Positions 47,675 to 56,914 of a DNA stretch of 64,000 bases are shown piece by piece. A program made the translations under genes and the position numbers. The stretch is taken from contig NZ_CP104382.1 in NCBI RefSeq assembly GCF_030582395.1, positions 186,001 through 250,000 of the forward strand, read 5' to 3'. This DNA comes from Ralstonia pickettii. Lineage in GTDB: Bacteria > Pseudomonadota > Gammaproteobacteria > Burkholderiales > Burkholderiaceae. The notes beneath the pieces are model-generated. The model ran no database searches. It was given only the letters and a program-made list of their open reading frames with translations, and was not told the origin of the DNA. How positions within the stretch are numbered: the stretch's first letter is position 1; every line of letters starts with the position of its first letter.

Positions 47675-47770
47675 TGTGACCCGGTAACTTGCTGAAACAG
47701 TATCGACGGGATCATGGCGAAACTCAGTGCGCGCTCGGTGTTCCAACTCCCTGTTATTCAGGAGATGCCG

Positions 47771-48022
47771 ATGCAACGCCGTCTGAAGTCCGAAGATGAA
47801 CTCAAGACCTTGCTGGCCCGCTGCGTCCAGCAACATCCCGAGTGCGCCCAGTGCCAACTGCGCGCGATGTGCATTCACCGCCCCGATCACACCGGCTGCA
47901 ACTGGAGCGCCGAGTTTGATTTTCCGGTCGACGACGATGACGCCGCGATTCGCGGCCTGTCCGTCGCCAAGCGCCTGCTGACGCGGGCCCGCACGCAGTA
48001 CAACGTGGTGCCGGCCCCGTAA
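47771..48022 (+). CDS. small Cys-containing unknown protein
   Basis: An 83-residue soluble protein without recognised domain. Four Cys and two His are closely spaced (ARCVQQHPECAQCQLRAMC, then IHRPDHTGC), a pattern suited to metal or disulfide binding, followed by an acidic stretch and a basic helix. The ATG at 47771 has GGAG 6 nt upstream; starts at 47714 and 47765 are possible. It is on the same strand as the fur paralogue, 96 nt after it, and may be an iron-linked gene. Confidence 0.6.
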   Translation: MQRRLKSEDELKTLLARCVQQHPECAQCQLRAMCIHRPDHTGCNWSAEFDFPVDDDDAAIRGLSVAKRLLTRARTQYNVVPAP

Positions 48023-48029
48023 CCGGCGC

Positions 48030-48335
48030 TTATCCCTTCGCTTGACGAGAGATCCGCTCGAGCAGCGCGCGTGCGCTTTCGCCGTGCCCCTGCTGTGCCA
48101 GCAGGCGTGCATTCAGCACGAGATTTTCGAGGACGAGCTTGGCAATGCTCGCCGTGAGCGAGACGATCACCTCGTCCTGGCTGAAGTGGGCGTCTTCCAT
48201 TTGTGACAGCTGGCGGGACACCAGCTTGCAGACCAGGTCGCGCAACATCTGCTCGTCAAAGGGCAGGTTGGCGAAATCCACTGGGTCTTCCTTCTCGACT
48301 TCCGCAATCAACTGGACCAGCAACTCTTCGGTCAT
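48030..48335 (-). CDS. unknown helical protein
   Basis: A 101-residue, acidic, predicted all-helical cytoplasmic protein (MTEELLVQLIAEVEKEDPVDF, later SLTASIAKLVLENLVLNARLL). No domain is recognised, and no signal or membrane segment is present. It converges with the small Cys protein, 7 nt apart, and lies downstream of the feo operon terminator on the same strand. A good GGGGGA precedes its ATG on the minus strand. Confidence 0.6.
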   Translation of the reverse strand: MTEELLVQLIAEVEKEDPVDFANLPFDEQMLRDLVCKLVSRQLSQMEDAHFSQDEVIVSLTASIAKLVLENLVLNARLLAQQGHGESARALLERISRQAKG

Positions 48336-48385
48336 GACGCGTCCCCCGTTCAGGTTTGAGCCAGTCTACGCCTGCGCCGCGCCAA

Positions 48386-48418
48386 AATAAAACGGGCCCG
48401 CGTGATGCGAGCCCGTCT
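48386..48418 (-). terminator. terminator of the feo operon
   Basis: On the minus strand ACGGGC (48418-48413) pairs with GCCCGT (48399-48394), with partial pairing continuing inward. The stem is followed by TTTATTTT. It lies 23 nt past the stop of the last feo-operon gene. Confidence 0.75.
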
Positions 48419-48441
48419 GTGTTGTGACGTTGCGTCAGTCG

Positions 48442-48762
48442 TTACTTGCGCCGCACGAAGTGGATCGGCTGCTCAACCGGCGCGGCGGATGCCGATTCAC
48501 CCGACGCGCAGCCGCTGCAACCGCTCCCGCATGCGCTGCCCGACAGCGGATCGGAGTGGCACGAGGGCGACGCGCCTGGCGCAAGCAAGCGCTGCCCGAA
48601 AGCGCGCATCCAGCCCGGCCGCGACGGGCGATCACACCAGCCTGCAACGCGCGCCATCGTGCGGGCGCGCGTGGCCGGCGCATAGCGACCGGTCAGCGAC
48701 AACGCGCTCAACGCCACGACCGTGGCGACAACGCCGGTTTCGACAACGTGGTACACGCTCAT
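48442..48762 (-). CDS. FeoB-associated small Cys-rich membrane protein
   Basis: A 106-residue protein translationally coupled to feoB (ATGA overlap, 48759-48762). One membrane segment (about residues 5-25, VVETGVVATVVALSALSLTG) is followed by a basic region and a Cys/Gly/Ser cluster (CHSDPLSGSACGSGCSGCASG). It resembles the DUF6587 or FeoB-associated Cys-rich proteins. The Cys cluster may bind iron or help FeoB assemble, but no function is established here. Its place as third gene of the feo operon is the strongest clue. Confidence 0.75.
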   Translation of the reverse strand: MSVYHVVETGVVATVVALSALSLTGRYAPATRARTMARVAGWCDRPSRPGWMRAFGQRLLAPGASPSCHSDPLSGSACGSGCSGCASGESASAAPVEQPIHFVRRK

Positions 48763-50624
48763 GTCAGCACCCGTGCGATCTGGTAAGTGGCGAACGCGGC
48801 CAGGTAGGCCAGCGCGAAGAGGTAACCGGCGGTGCCTGCCATGACCTTCCACGAGTTGGTCTCGCGGCGGATGGTGGCCAGCGTCGAGATGCACTGCGGT
48901 GCGTAGACGTACCACGCCAGGAACGCCAGTGCCGTGGCCAGCGACCATTGTTGGGAAATGATGGGCGCCAGCTGCGCAGCCGCATCTTCATGCGTGGCCG
49001 ACAGCGAGTACACCGTCGCCAGCGCGCCCACGGCCACCTCACGTGCCGCCATGCCCGGGATCAGCGCAATACACATCTGCCACGTGAAGCCGATCGGCGC
49101 GAACACGACTTCAAGCGCACGGCCGATCATCCCGGCAAAGCTGTAATCGATGGCCGGCAGCGTGGCGTTGGCCGGCGGTGCCGGGAACGACGAGAGGAAC
49201 CACAGCAGTACCATCATCTTGAGGATGACCGTGCCGATGCGTCGCAGGAAAATGCGTGCCCGCTCCACGAGGCCGACGATCAGGTTGCGCACGCTGGGCA
49301 AGCGGTATGACGGCAATTCCAGAATGAGCGGGTGCTCATTGCGATCGCGCTTCAGGTACTTGAGCACGTACGCCACGACCAGCGCCGACACGATGCCTGC
49401 CATGTACAGCCCGAACAGCACCAGCCCCTGCAGATTGAACAGCCCCCACACCTGCCGCACCGGGATAAACGCGCCAATCAGCAGTGCATACACGGGCAAA
49501 CGGGCCGAGCACGTCATCAGCGGTGCCACGAGAATCGTTACCAGCCGGTCGCGCGGGTCCTGAATCGTGCGCGTGGCCATCACGCCGGGGATCGCGCACG
49601 CGAAACTCGACAGCAGGGGGATGAAGGAGCGCCCTGACAGCCCCGCGCCCGCCATCAACCGGTCGAGCAGGAAGGCCGCGCGCGGCAGATAGCCCGATTC
49701 TTCCAGCGACAGGATGAAAAGGAACAGGATCAGGATCTGCGGCAGGAACACCAGCACGCTGCCCGTGCCGGCGATGATGCCGTTCACCAGCAGGCTCTTC
49801 AGCATGCCGTCTGGCATGACGTTGCCGACCCACACGCCCACGGCTTCCACGGCCCCCTGGATGCCCTCCATGAGCGGTTGCGCCCACGAGAACACCGCCT
49901 GGAACATGAAGAACATCAGCACGGCCAGCAACATCAGGCCCAGTACCGGATGCAGCACGATACGGTCGAGCCGGTCGTCCAGCTCGGCGGTGCTGCGCGG
50001 CATGGTCACGGCGGTATCGAGCAGGCGCTTCACTTCAACGTGCGGATCCGCATCCGCCGGGAGCCCGACCGGCACGGGCGGCAGCTGTTCGTGGTCGATA
50101 TGGGCGACAAGGTCGGCCGCGCCATTGCGTTTGATGGCCACGGTCTGCACCACCGGCACGCCCAGAGCGGCTTCCAGCTTGGCCCGGTCGATTCGGATAC
50201 CGCGCCGCTCGGCTGCATCCACCATGTTCAGCGCCAGCACCATCGGCAGGCCCAGGCGTTGCAGTTCCAGCACGAAACGCAGGTGCAGCCGCAGATTGGT
50301 AGCGTCGACCACGCAGATCAGCAGATCGGGACGCGACTCGCCGCGGAACGTGCCGAGGCAGATATCACGCGTGATGGCTTCGTCCGGGCTGGTGGCGACC
50401 AGGCTGTAGGCGCCGGGCAAATCGAGAATCTGCACATGCCGGCCCGACGGCGCAGTGAAGCGGCCTTCCTTGCGCTCGACCGTCACGCCCGCGTAGTTTG
50501 CGACCTTCTGGCGGCTGCCCGTCAGCAGGTTGAACAGCGCGGTCTTGCCGCAGTTCGGGTTGCCAACGAGGGCAACGCGCAATGCGGGGGTGGAAGCGGA
50601 GGAGGAAGAAGCGTGCATCTGCAT
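48759..50624 (-). CDS. feoB: ferrous iron transporter FeoB
   Basis: A 621-residue Fe(II) permease with GTPase domain. G1 is VALVGNPNCGKTALFN near 18, G3 is ILDLPGAYSL and G4 ALNMVDAAE. The membrane part (from about 215) has two Gate repeats with LPQILILFLFILSLEESGYLPRAAFLLD and FACAIPGVMATRTI. It is shorter than E. coli FeoB (773 residues). The ATG at 50624 or 50618 are the likely starts; the longer frame overlaps feoA out of register. It takes up Fe(II) under low oxygen or iron; the operon's Fur box is at 51014-51032. Confidence 0.95.
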   Translation of the reverse strand: MQMHASSSSASTPALRVALVGNPNCGKTALFNLLTGSRQKVANYAGVTVERKEGRFTAPSGRHVQILDLPGAYSLVATSPDEAITRDICLGTFRGESRPDLLICVVDATNLRLHLRFVLELQRLGLPMVLALNMVDAAERRGIRIDRAKLEAALGVPVVQTVAIKRNGAADLVAHIDHEQLPPVPVGLPADADPHVEVKRLLDTAVTMPRSTAELDDRLDRIVLHPVLGLMLLAVLMFFMFQAVFSWAQPLMEGIQGAVEAVGVWVGNVMPDGMLKSLLVNGIIAGTGSVLVFLPQILILFLFILSLEESGYLPRAAFLLDRLMAGAGLSGRSFIPLLSSFACAIPGVMATRTIQDPRDRLVTILVAPLMTCSARLPVYALLIGAFIPVRQVWGLFNLQGLVLFGLYMAGIVSALVVAYVLKYLKRDRNEHPLILELPSYRLPSVRNLIVGLVERARIFLRRIGTVILKMMVLLWFLSSFPAPPANATLPAIDYSFAGMIGRALEVVFAPIGFTWQMCIALIPGMAAREVAVGALATVYSLSATHEDAAAQLAPIISQQWSLATALAFLAWYVYAPQCISTLATIRRETNSWKVMAGTAGYLFALAYLAAFATYQIARVLT

Positions 50625-50670
50625 GAAGCCGGATAAGCGGAGCCGGAAAGCTGCGGCAATGGGAGACGGG

Positions 50671-50976
50671 CTATGCCGCTTCGCGCACCTTTGCGGGCGG
50701 GGCCGTTTCGGGCGCGGCGATGGCGGCGGGTTGCGTGGCCGATTCGGCGTGCACGCACACGCGGGCAGCCTCCTGGCGGCGCAGTGCAAAGCGGGTAAAG
50801 CCCACCTGCACGACGAGCGGGTCGCCGCCGAACGGGCCGACGGCCACCACGCGCACCTCTTCGCCCGTCACGAACCCGAGTTCGCGCAGGCGTTGGCTGA
50901 TGGGATCGGCGGGTTCACGGTCTTCAACGTGATCCACCACCGCCGTCGCCCGGCGGGAGAGCTCTGAAAGCCGCAT
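50671..50976 (-). CDS. feoA: FeoA family protein
   Basis: A 101-residue cytoplasmic SH3-like protein that assists FeoB. The family core is MRLSELSRRATAVVDHV, QRLRELGFVTGEEVRVVAVGPFGGDPLVVQVG and FALRRQEAARVCV. The last 25 residues are an Ala/Pro-rich extension beyond the usual 75-80-residue protein. It is the first gene of the operon, 46 nt before feoB. The promoter region carries a -10 TATAAT overlapped by a Fur box. Confidence 0.93.
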   Translation of the reverse strand: MRLSELSRRATAVVDHVEDREPADPISQRLRELGFVTGEEVRVVAVGPFGGDPLVVQVGFTRFALRRQEAARVCVHAESATQPAAIAAPETAPPAKVREAA

Positions 50977-51013
50977 CGTGCGTGATCGTTAACGTGGTAT
51001 GACAAAGAGGCTA

Positions 51014-51035
51014 AATGCGAATCGTTTTCATTATA
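51014..51035 (-). promoter_or_regulatory. feoA: Fur box and -10 of the feo operon
   Basis: AATGCGAAT-C-GTTTTCATT (51014-51032) keeps one half-site identical to the perfect box at 46832-46850; the other half matches at six of nine positions. A consensus TATAAT lies on the minus strand at 51030-51035, so the box covers the predicted transcription start. No good -35 is seen. Confidence 0.6.
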
Positions 51036-51203
51036 ACGCAACATCCCGAGTGACGGGCTGCGGCACGGGGCCGCGAGAATGGATATTTCGGAGGAGGGGT
51101 TGTTACCGAGCCGCCGCGTTGTGCAGAAAGCACAGCCAAAGAGGCACGAGTGACAAAACCGCTGCCCATGCAGGGTTTTTACCAAATTACCCTATCCTGG
51201 GTA

Positions 51204-51232
51204 TTGGCCTGACCGGGGGGCTTGCCTATTCT
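51204..51232 (+). promoter_or_regulatory. candidate promoter of an intergenic small RNA
   Basis: TTGGCC (51204-51209), 17-bp spacer, TATTCT (51227-51232), four of six matches in each hexamer. It points at the hairpins at 51243-51301. Confidence 0.4.
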
Positions 51233-51237
51233 TCAAC

Positions 51238-51306
51238 TGCGCTGAACTTCCCCGTTCAAAGCGTATTCTTGAAGCCACCGGATACCGCTATCCGGTGGCT
51301 TTTTCT
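51238..51306 (+). ncRNA. candidate 70-nt small RNA with two hairpins
   Basis: The candidate promoter at 51204-51232 would start RNA near 51239. Within 70 nt come a small hairpin (TGAAC 51243-51247 with GTTCA 51254-51258) exposing loop TTCCCC, which could pair with Shine-Dalgarno sequences, and a strong terminator ending at 51306. No gene reads into this terminator: feoA points away, and the next gene on the plus strand starts 350 nt later. The rest of the 677-bp gap (50977-51653) holds the feo promoter and otherwise no gene I can support. Confidence 0.5.
51272..51306 (+). terminator. strong orphan terminator
   Basis: A perfect 13-bp stem (AAGCCACCGGATA at 51272-51284 with TATCCGGTGGCTT at 51289-51301), 4-nt loop, and TTTTTC immediately after the closing GGC. 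It works only in the plus direction. Confidence 0.85.
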
Positions 51307-51653
51307 ATTTATGCGCCGTGCGCGGCGGCCCGCCTCAAACTGCGCTGACCGTGCGCCATCGAGCGTGCATTGCAGTCGACCAAGGCGCCAACAACGGCAG
51401 TTCCTGCGCCACATTGCATACACTGCCATCACCCCTCGCGCGGCCTGCGGCGCCGATTTGCGGCCGGGTCCCCTACAGACTATCCACAAGTTGCGTGCGA
51501 TAGGAATTGCAAGCAAAATGCTTGCGCACTGCGTCAGCCGTCAGCGGCACGATGCCGCAACTGCATCGTGCGCCGAGAGATGGTCCTTGAGCCGCGCATC
51601 GTGCAACCGCAGAGTGCATCCGCTCTCCACATAAGGCTCTACCGGTCATTCAA

Positions 51654-54600
51654 GTGCCGAAGCACGCTCTCTTTCCCACCACGTTGCGCGGCCGCTTGCT
51701 CGCCTTGGCCGCGGTGGCCGCCTTGCCGGCCATCGTCGTGGCGATTGCCGGTGTGGCCCTTTACCGTGACCGGCTCAACGACCACCTCGCCCAGCACCTG
51801 ACCCACGAAACCGAGGCCGCCGCTGCGCGCGTCGGCATGGTGCTGTCCAACGCCAATACGCTTCTCTCGGTAGTGCTTGCCGACGATTCGGCATTGCGGA
51901 TGGAGCCGCAAGAGTGCAGCAGCTTCGTCAACCGTGTCTTCCATAACCAGAGCGATCTGGCGAACCTCGGCATCATCGACGCGCACCACAAGCTGGTATG
52001 CACGCCTGACGCGGCGAAGCTCGGCATCGATATGTCGGACCGAGCGTACCTGAACGAGATCATGGCGACGGGCCGGCCTTCCTTGTCGACGTTCCTGACC
52101 GGACGCGCCTCCAACCAGGCAGTGCTGATTTCAGCGCGGCCCATGGCAGCCGGCGACGGTGCCATCCGCGGCGTGGCGTATGCGGCTGTACGGCAAAGCG
52201 CACTGATTGCGGCCGCCATTGACGGCGTGCCGGAAGCGCCCGTCTATCTGGTCGATGCGGACGGCAACGTGCTTTCGAATCACGGCACCTTGGCTGCGGG
52301 GCAAGCGCCGGCCATCGTGCGTGCGCCGCTACTGGCTTCGGCGGGGCAGCAACCAGGCGAGCCGCTGCTGGTGGACGACGCCGACGGTGTGCGCCGCGCC
52401 TACGCCGCCATGGTCGTGCCGCATGCGGCTGGCGGGCACTTGCGCATCGTGCGCGGCGTGGATGCCACTGACATGCTTCGCCAGCAGCGCAACGTGACGC
52501 TGGCCGGGGGCGGCGCCATTCTGCTGATGGTCGTGATGCTGCTCGCGCTGATCCAGATGGCGCTACGTCGGATGGTCATGCCGCGCATCGATGCGCTCGT
52601 CGACGCGGCGCGCCACTACGCGACGGGTGATTTTTCTGCACGCGTAGTGGAGCATGGCGCCTCGCGCGACGAACTCTCGCTGCTTGAGCGCACCTTCAAC
52701 GAAATGCGTGCCGCCATCCAGCGCCACGACGCCACCGTTCACCGCCTGACCGAACGCTTCCAGCGCGTGGCACGCGCCACCAACGACTGGATCTTCGACT
52801 GGGATATCGCGACCGGCGAATCCTGGGCCAACGCCAGCCTGCATCGGCTGCTTGGCAGCGACGCGCTGCTCGGTCCGGAGGACGACGACGGCGCTGGTGG
52901 GGGCACCTCGCGCACGCTGACCTTCCAACAGTTCGTACACCCGGACGACGTCGATGCCTTCGCCCGCGAGCTGCGCGCCGTCCTGAATTCGGCCCGCGAC
53001 AGCTGGCAGCACGTCTGCCGCGTGATCGACGCCAATCGCGCCACGCGCACGGTGGAAATTCGCGCGAGCGTTTATCGTGATCAGGACGGGCGCGCCGTAC
53101 GCATGGTCGGCGGGGTAACGGATATTTCCCAGCGTTCCGCGATCGAGCAGGAACTGCGCAGCAGCGAAGCGAACCTGCGCGTGGCGGAGCAGATTGCGCG
53201 CCTGGGCAGTTGGCGCTGGGATGTGCTGCGCGATTCGACCACGTGGTCGTCGGGCATGTACGTGCTGACGGGCGTGCCGCTGGGTGCGCCGCCGGCCTTC
53301 GCCCAGCAGGCGCAGTTCTTTACCGCCGACAGCTATAACCGTCTGCGCGACGCCGCCAGCCGCGCCGTCACCGAAGGGGAACCGTACTCGCTGGAGCTGG
53401 AGATCATCCGCCGCGACGGTGAGCACCGCTGGGTGCTGTCGCGCGGCAATATTGAGCGCAACGAGCGCGGCGAGGTCATCGCGCTGTTCGGCACCATGCA
53501 GGACATCACCGAGCGGCGGGAGTCCGACGAGCAACTGCGCCTGCTGCGTCGCGTGGTCGAATCGGTGCCGTCCGGTATTACCGTGGCCGACGCGCAGCAG
53601 CCTGATCTTCCGATCGTGTATGTGAACCCCGGCTTCGAGCGCATGACGGGCTACCGCGCAGAAGAAGTGCTGGGCCGCAACGCGCGCTTCCTGCACTCAT
53701 CCGAGCCGGGGCAGCCCGCGCTGAACGAAGTGCGTGCCTCGCTGCGCGACGAGAGCGAGATCCGCGTGCTGTTGCGCAATTTCCGCAAGGACGGCCACGC
53801 GTTCCTGAACAACTTCCTGCTCTCCCCCGTGCGCGATGCCAAGGGCGCCGTTACGCATTACGTCGGCATTCAAGACGACGTGACCGAGCAGGAGATGACG
53901 CGCACGCGCCTTGCGCAGCACGCGACCATCGACCCGCTGACGGGCCTGCCCAACCGCACACTGCTGGCCGACCGGGTGCAGCAGTCGGTGGAGATGGCAG
54001 CACGCCAGCGCAGCCGCTTCTATGTGGCGCTCATCAACATCGACCGTTTCAAGGTCGTCAACGACAGCCTTGGCCACCTGCTGGGCGACGAGGTGCTGCG
54101 CCGTGTGGCCGAACGCCTGCGCGATGCGGCCGATACGGTCGACACAGTGGCGCGTTTTGGCGGCGACGTGTTTGCATTGGTCATCTCGCAGGCCGGTTCG
54201 CGCGGCGTCGACTTCGGATTCGACCTGTTTGCCGACCCGGTGCGCGTGGAAGGGCACGAGGTGTTCGTGACGGCAAGCATCGGCGTGGCCGAATACCCGG
54301 CGCACGGTGCAGATGCGGATAGCCTGATCCGCCACGCCGAGATGGCGATGTACTACGCCAAGCAGAACGGCCGCAACCGCCTCGAGTTCTTCGCGCCCGA
54401 GATGGACATCGGCGTGTCGTACCGGCTGAACCTGGAACACCAGATTCGGGCAGCGCTGGAACAGGGCCAGTTCCGCCTGCTGTACCAGCCGCAGATCGAC
54501 ACCCAGACCGGGCGCGTGTGCGGGCTGGAAGCGCTGATCCGCTGGATTCATCCGACACGCGGGTTGCTGCCGCCGGCCGCGTTCATTCCCGTGGCGGAAG

Positions 54601-55205
54601 AGAGCGGGCTGATCGTCGAGATCGGTAACTGGGTCCTGACCGAAGCCGCGCAGCAGCACGCCGAATGGCACAAACGCGGCCTGGCGGATGACCTGACGCT
54701 TGCGGTGAACGTGTCGCCGCTGCAGTTCAAGCGCGGTACCGTGCTGCCGACGTTGCTCAAGCTCCAGCGTCAGTACGGCCTCGGCTCGGGCTTCCTTGAG
54801 CTGGAAGTGACCGAGTCGATGCTGATGGAAGGCACGGAGCGCACCATCGAAGACCTCACGGCCATTCGCCAGCTCGGCGTGCGCATTGCCATCGACGATT
54901 TCGGTACGGGGTATTCGAGCCTAGCGTATCTGAAGCGCTTGCCGATCGACCTCATCAAGATCGACCGCGCCTTCGTCAAGGACATCGACCGCGATTCCAA
55001 CGATGCCGCCATCTGCACGACCGTCGTGGTGCTTGCGCACAACCTTGGCGTGAAGGTGTGTGCGGAAGGCGTGGAAGACGCTGCGCAGTCGGCCTTCCTC
55101 GCCTCTCATCAATGCGACGTACTGCAGGGCTATTACTTCAGCGAGCCCCTGTTGCCTGAGGCCGTGACTGCATTGCTTGAACGCGACACGCGCTTCACCG
55201 TGTAA
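51654..55205 (+). CDS. multi-sensor GGDEF/EAL protein, probable c-di-GMP phosphodiesterase
   Basis: A 1183-residue inner-membrane protein starting with GTG at 51654. TM1 is at about 12-36. A periplasmic Cache-type domain follows (about 40-275, CTPDAAKLGIDMSDRAYLNEIMATGRPSLS). Then come TM2 (about 283-303), HAMP (to about 360), three PAS/PAC modules (about 365-735), GGDEF (about 750-915) and EAL (about 930-1180). The EAL domain keeps EAL 959-961, NVSPLQF, ELEVTESMLM, IDDFGTGYSSLAYLKRLPID and AEGVED, so hydrolysis of c-di-GMP is expected. The cyclase motif reads GGDVF (836-840), so synthesis is doubtful; it may bind GTP as a regulatory site. Confidence 0.9.
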   Translation: MPKHALFPTTLRGRLLALAAVAALPAIVVAIAGVALYRDRLNDHLAQHLTHETEAAAARVGMVLSNANTLLSVVLADDSALRMEPQECSSFVNRVFHNQSDLANLGIIDAHHKLVCTPDAAKLGIDMSDRAYLNEIMATGRPSLSTFLTGRASNQAVLISARPMAAGDGAIRGVAYAAVRQSALIAAAIDGVPEAPVYLVDADGNVLSNHGTLAAGQAPAIVRAPLLASAGQQPGEPLLVDDADGVRRAYAAMVVPHAAGGHLRIVRGVDATDMLRQQRNVTLAGGGAILLMVVMLLALIQMALRRMVMPRIDALVDAARHYATGDFSARVVEHGASRDELSLLERTFNEMRAAIQRHDATVHRLTERFQRVARATNDWIFDWDIATGESWANASLHRLLGSDALLGPEDDDGAGGGTSRTLTFQQFVHPDDVDAFARELRAVLNSARDSWQHVCRVIDANRATRTVEIRASVYRDQDGRAVRMVGGVTDISQRSAIEQELRSSEANLRVAEQIARLGSWRWDVLRDSTTWSSGMYVLTGVPLGAPPAFAQQAQFFTADSYNRLRDAASRAVTEGEPYSLELEIIRRDGEHRWVLSRGNIERNERGEVIALFGTMQDITERRESDEQLRLLRRVVESVPSGITVADAQQPDLPIVYVNPGFERMTGYRAEEVLGRNARFLHSSEPGQPALNEVRASLRDESEIRVLLRNFRKDGHAFLNNFLLSPVRDAKGAVTHYVGIQDDVTEQEMTRTRLAQHATIDPLTGLPNRTLLADRVQQSVEMAARQRSRFYVALINIDRFKVVNDSLGHLLGDEVLRRVAERLRDAADTVDTVARFGGDVFALVISQAGSRGVDFGFDLFADPVRVEGHEVFVTASIGVAEYPAHGADADSLIRHAEMAMYYAKQNGRNRLEFFAPEMDIGVSYRLNLEHQIRAALEQGQFRLLYQPQIDTQTGRVCGLEALIRWIHPTRGLLPPAAFIPVAEESGLIVEIGNWVLTEAAQQHAEWHKRGLADDLTLAVNVSPLQFKRGTVLPTLLKLQRQYGLGSGFLELEVTESMLMEGTERTIEDLTAIRQLGVRIAIDDFGTGYSSLAYLKRLPIDLIKIDRAFVKDIDRDSNDAAICTTVVVLAHNLGVKVCAEGVEDAAQSAFLASHQCDVLQGYYFSEPLLPEAVTALLERDTRFTV

Positions 55206-55232
55206 GGAAGCGTTGCTCTTCCCGCTGCAACG

Positions 55233-56822
55233 CTACGCGCGGAACACCGCCACGGCGTGCTTCAGATCTTCCGATTGGCGCGCCAGCACCGAGGTGGCGG
55301 CCGCTGCCTCTTCCACCAGCGTGGCGTTCTGCTGCGTGACCCTGTCGAGCTGTGAAACCGACGCGTTGATCTGCGCAATGCCGCTGCTCTGCTCGCGCGA
55401 GCTGGCCGAGATTTCCGACATGAGCTGCGTGACGGTCTGCACCGATCGCACGATCTGCGTCATGGTGGCGCCCGCCTTGTGGACGAGATCTACGCCATCG
55501 CGCACGGACTGATCGGATGCGCGGATGATCTCCTTGCTCTGTGCGGCGGCCTGCGCGCTGCGTTGGGCGAGACTGCGCACCTCGCCGGCGACGACCGCAA
55601 AGCCCCGGCCTTCTTCGCCCGCGCGGGCGGCTTCGACCGCGGCGTTGAGCGCAAGGATGTTGGTCTGGAACGCGATGCTCTCGATGGTGGCGATGATCTC
55701 GGTCACGCGCTGGCTGTCGGCACGGATGGCGTCCATGGTTTGCACGACGCGCTGCACGACCTGACCGCCGTCGGCCGCGATCGTGGAGGCCTGCTCGGCA
55801 AGGGCGCTGGCGGCGCGGGCGTGCTCCGCATTCTGCGCGACCATCGATGTCAGCTCCTCCATGCTCGATGCGGTTTCTTCCAGTGCGGCAGCCTGCTGCT
55901 CGGTACGGGCAGAGAGGTCATGGTTGCCGGCGGAAATCTGCAGCGTGCTGTGCGCGACGTTGGCGGCGCCGTCCTGGATGTCGCGCACCATCGACGAGAG
56001 GCTTGCGCGCATGGTGCCCATGGCACGCATGACTTCGCCCAGCTCATCGCTGGAGCGGACTTCGACCACGGTGGTCAGGTCGCCGGCGGCCAGTCGCGTG
56101 GCAAGCGTGGCCGCTTCTTCCAATGGCCGGATCAGCGTGCGTGCAAGCAGTACGCCTGACATCGTAGCCAGCCCGGCGCAACCCACGCCGGTGAGCCACA
56201 GCCAGTCGCGGCTGAAGACGAGCCACGCTGCGCCATGCAGATCGGCGGCTTCCAGCGCGATGTGCGCCCATACCGTGCCGATCAGGATGGCCGATGCAAT
56301 CAGTGTCTGCAGCCCAATCACCTTGAAGCGCAGGCTGTCGATCTGAAACAGATTGACGGCGCGCCGCCATCCCGTGCGCAGAATGCGGCCCGCGCGCACG
56401 GTGTACGACGTGTCGCCCTCATTGATGGCGGTATAGGCGCGTTGCGCGCGCGCGATCTGCGCAGGCGTGGCCATCGAGCGCACCGATGTATAGCCGACCA
56501 CCGCGTTGTTCTGAAACACCGGCGTTACGTTGGCCAGCACCCAGTAGAAGCCGCCGTCCTTGCGTCGGTTCTTGACGAAGCCGCGCCACGCCTTGCCGGC
56601 TTGCAGCGTGGCCCACAAATCGGCGAAGGCGGCCTCGGGCATGTCAGGGTGGCGCACGAGGTTGTGCGGCGCACCCATCAGCTCCTCATGCGAATACCCG
56701 CTGATGCGCACGAACGCCGGGTTGGCGAAGACGATGCGACCTTTGAGATCGGTGCGGGAGATGAGGTAGTCCGTCGGGGTGAGGGCGGTTTCGGCTTCGG
56801 TGACCGGCAGGTTTTTGCGCAT
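55233..56822 (-). CDS. aer: PAS-containing energy-taxis receptor (Aer type)
   Basis: A 529-residue methyl-accepting chemotaxis protein. The N-terminal PAS domain (about 12-120) has [31 protein letters not shown] and [22 protein letters not shown], the FAD-binding type of Aer. Two membrane segments (about 170-215) follow, with almost no periplasmic loop, then HAMP, and the signalling tip with [39 protein letters not shown]. The protein senses redox or oxygen and controls CheA. A consensus Fnr/Anr box sits 120 nt upstream at about -41 from a plausible -10. Confidence 0.85.
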   Translation of the reverse strand: MRKNLPVTEAETALTPTDYLISRTDLKGRIVFANPAFVRISGYSHEELMGAPHNLVRHPDMPEAAFADLWATLQAGKAWRGFVKNRRKDGGFYWVLANVTPVFQNNAVVGYTSVRSMATPAQIARAQRAYTAINEGDTSYTVRAGRILRTGWRRAVNLFQIDSLRFKVIGLQTLIASAILIGTVWAHIALEAADLHGAAWLVFSRDWLWLTGVGCAGLATMSGVLLARTLIRPLEEAATLATRLAAGDLTTVVEVRSSDELGEVMRAMGTMRASLSSMVRDIQDGAANVAHSTLQISAGNHDLSARTEQQAAALEETASSMEELTSMVAQNAEHARAASALAEQASTIAADGGQVVQRVVQTMDAIRADSQRVTEIIATIESIAFQTNILALNAAVEAARAGEEGRGFAVVAGEVRSLAQRSAQAAAQSKEIIRASDQSVRDGVDLVHKAGATMTQIVRSVQTVTQLMSEISASSREQSSGIAQINASVSQLDRVTQQNATLVEEAAAATSVLARQSEDLKHAVAVFRA

Positions 56823-56914
56823 GGTGGTGCCGCGCTTCGTGGGCGCGGATGGTCGAAAGGAGGCGTGGGCTTGAAAGGCACGCTGTCCTTCTTTGCATCG
56901 GCATGCCGCGGGCC

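Noticed and set aside
50999..51634. 211-codon frame across the feo/EAL gap
   Set aside because: It crosses the feo promoter and a perfect terminator hairpin, and the predicted product is low-complexity and unlike any family.
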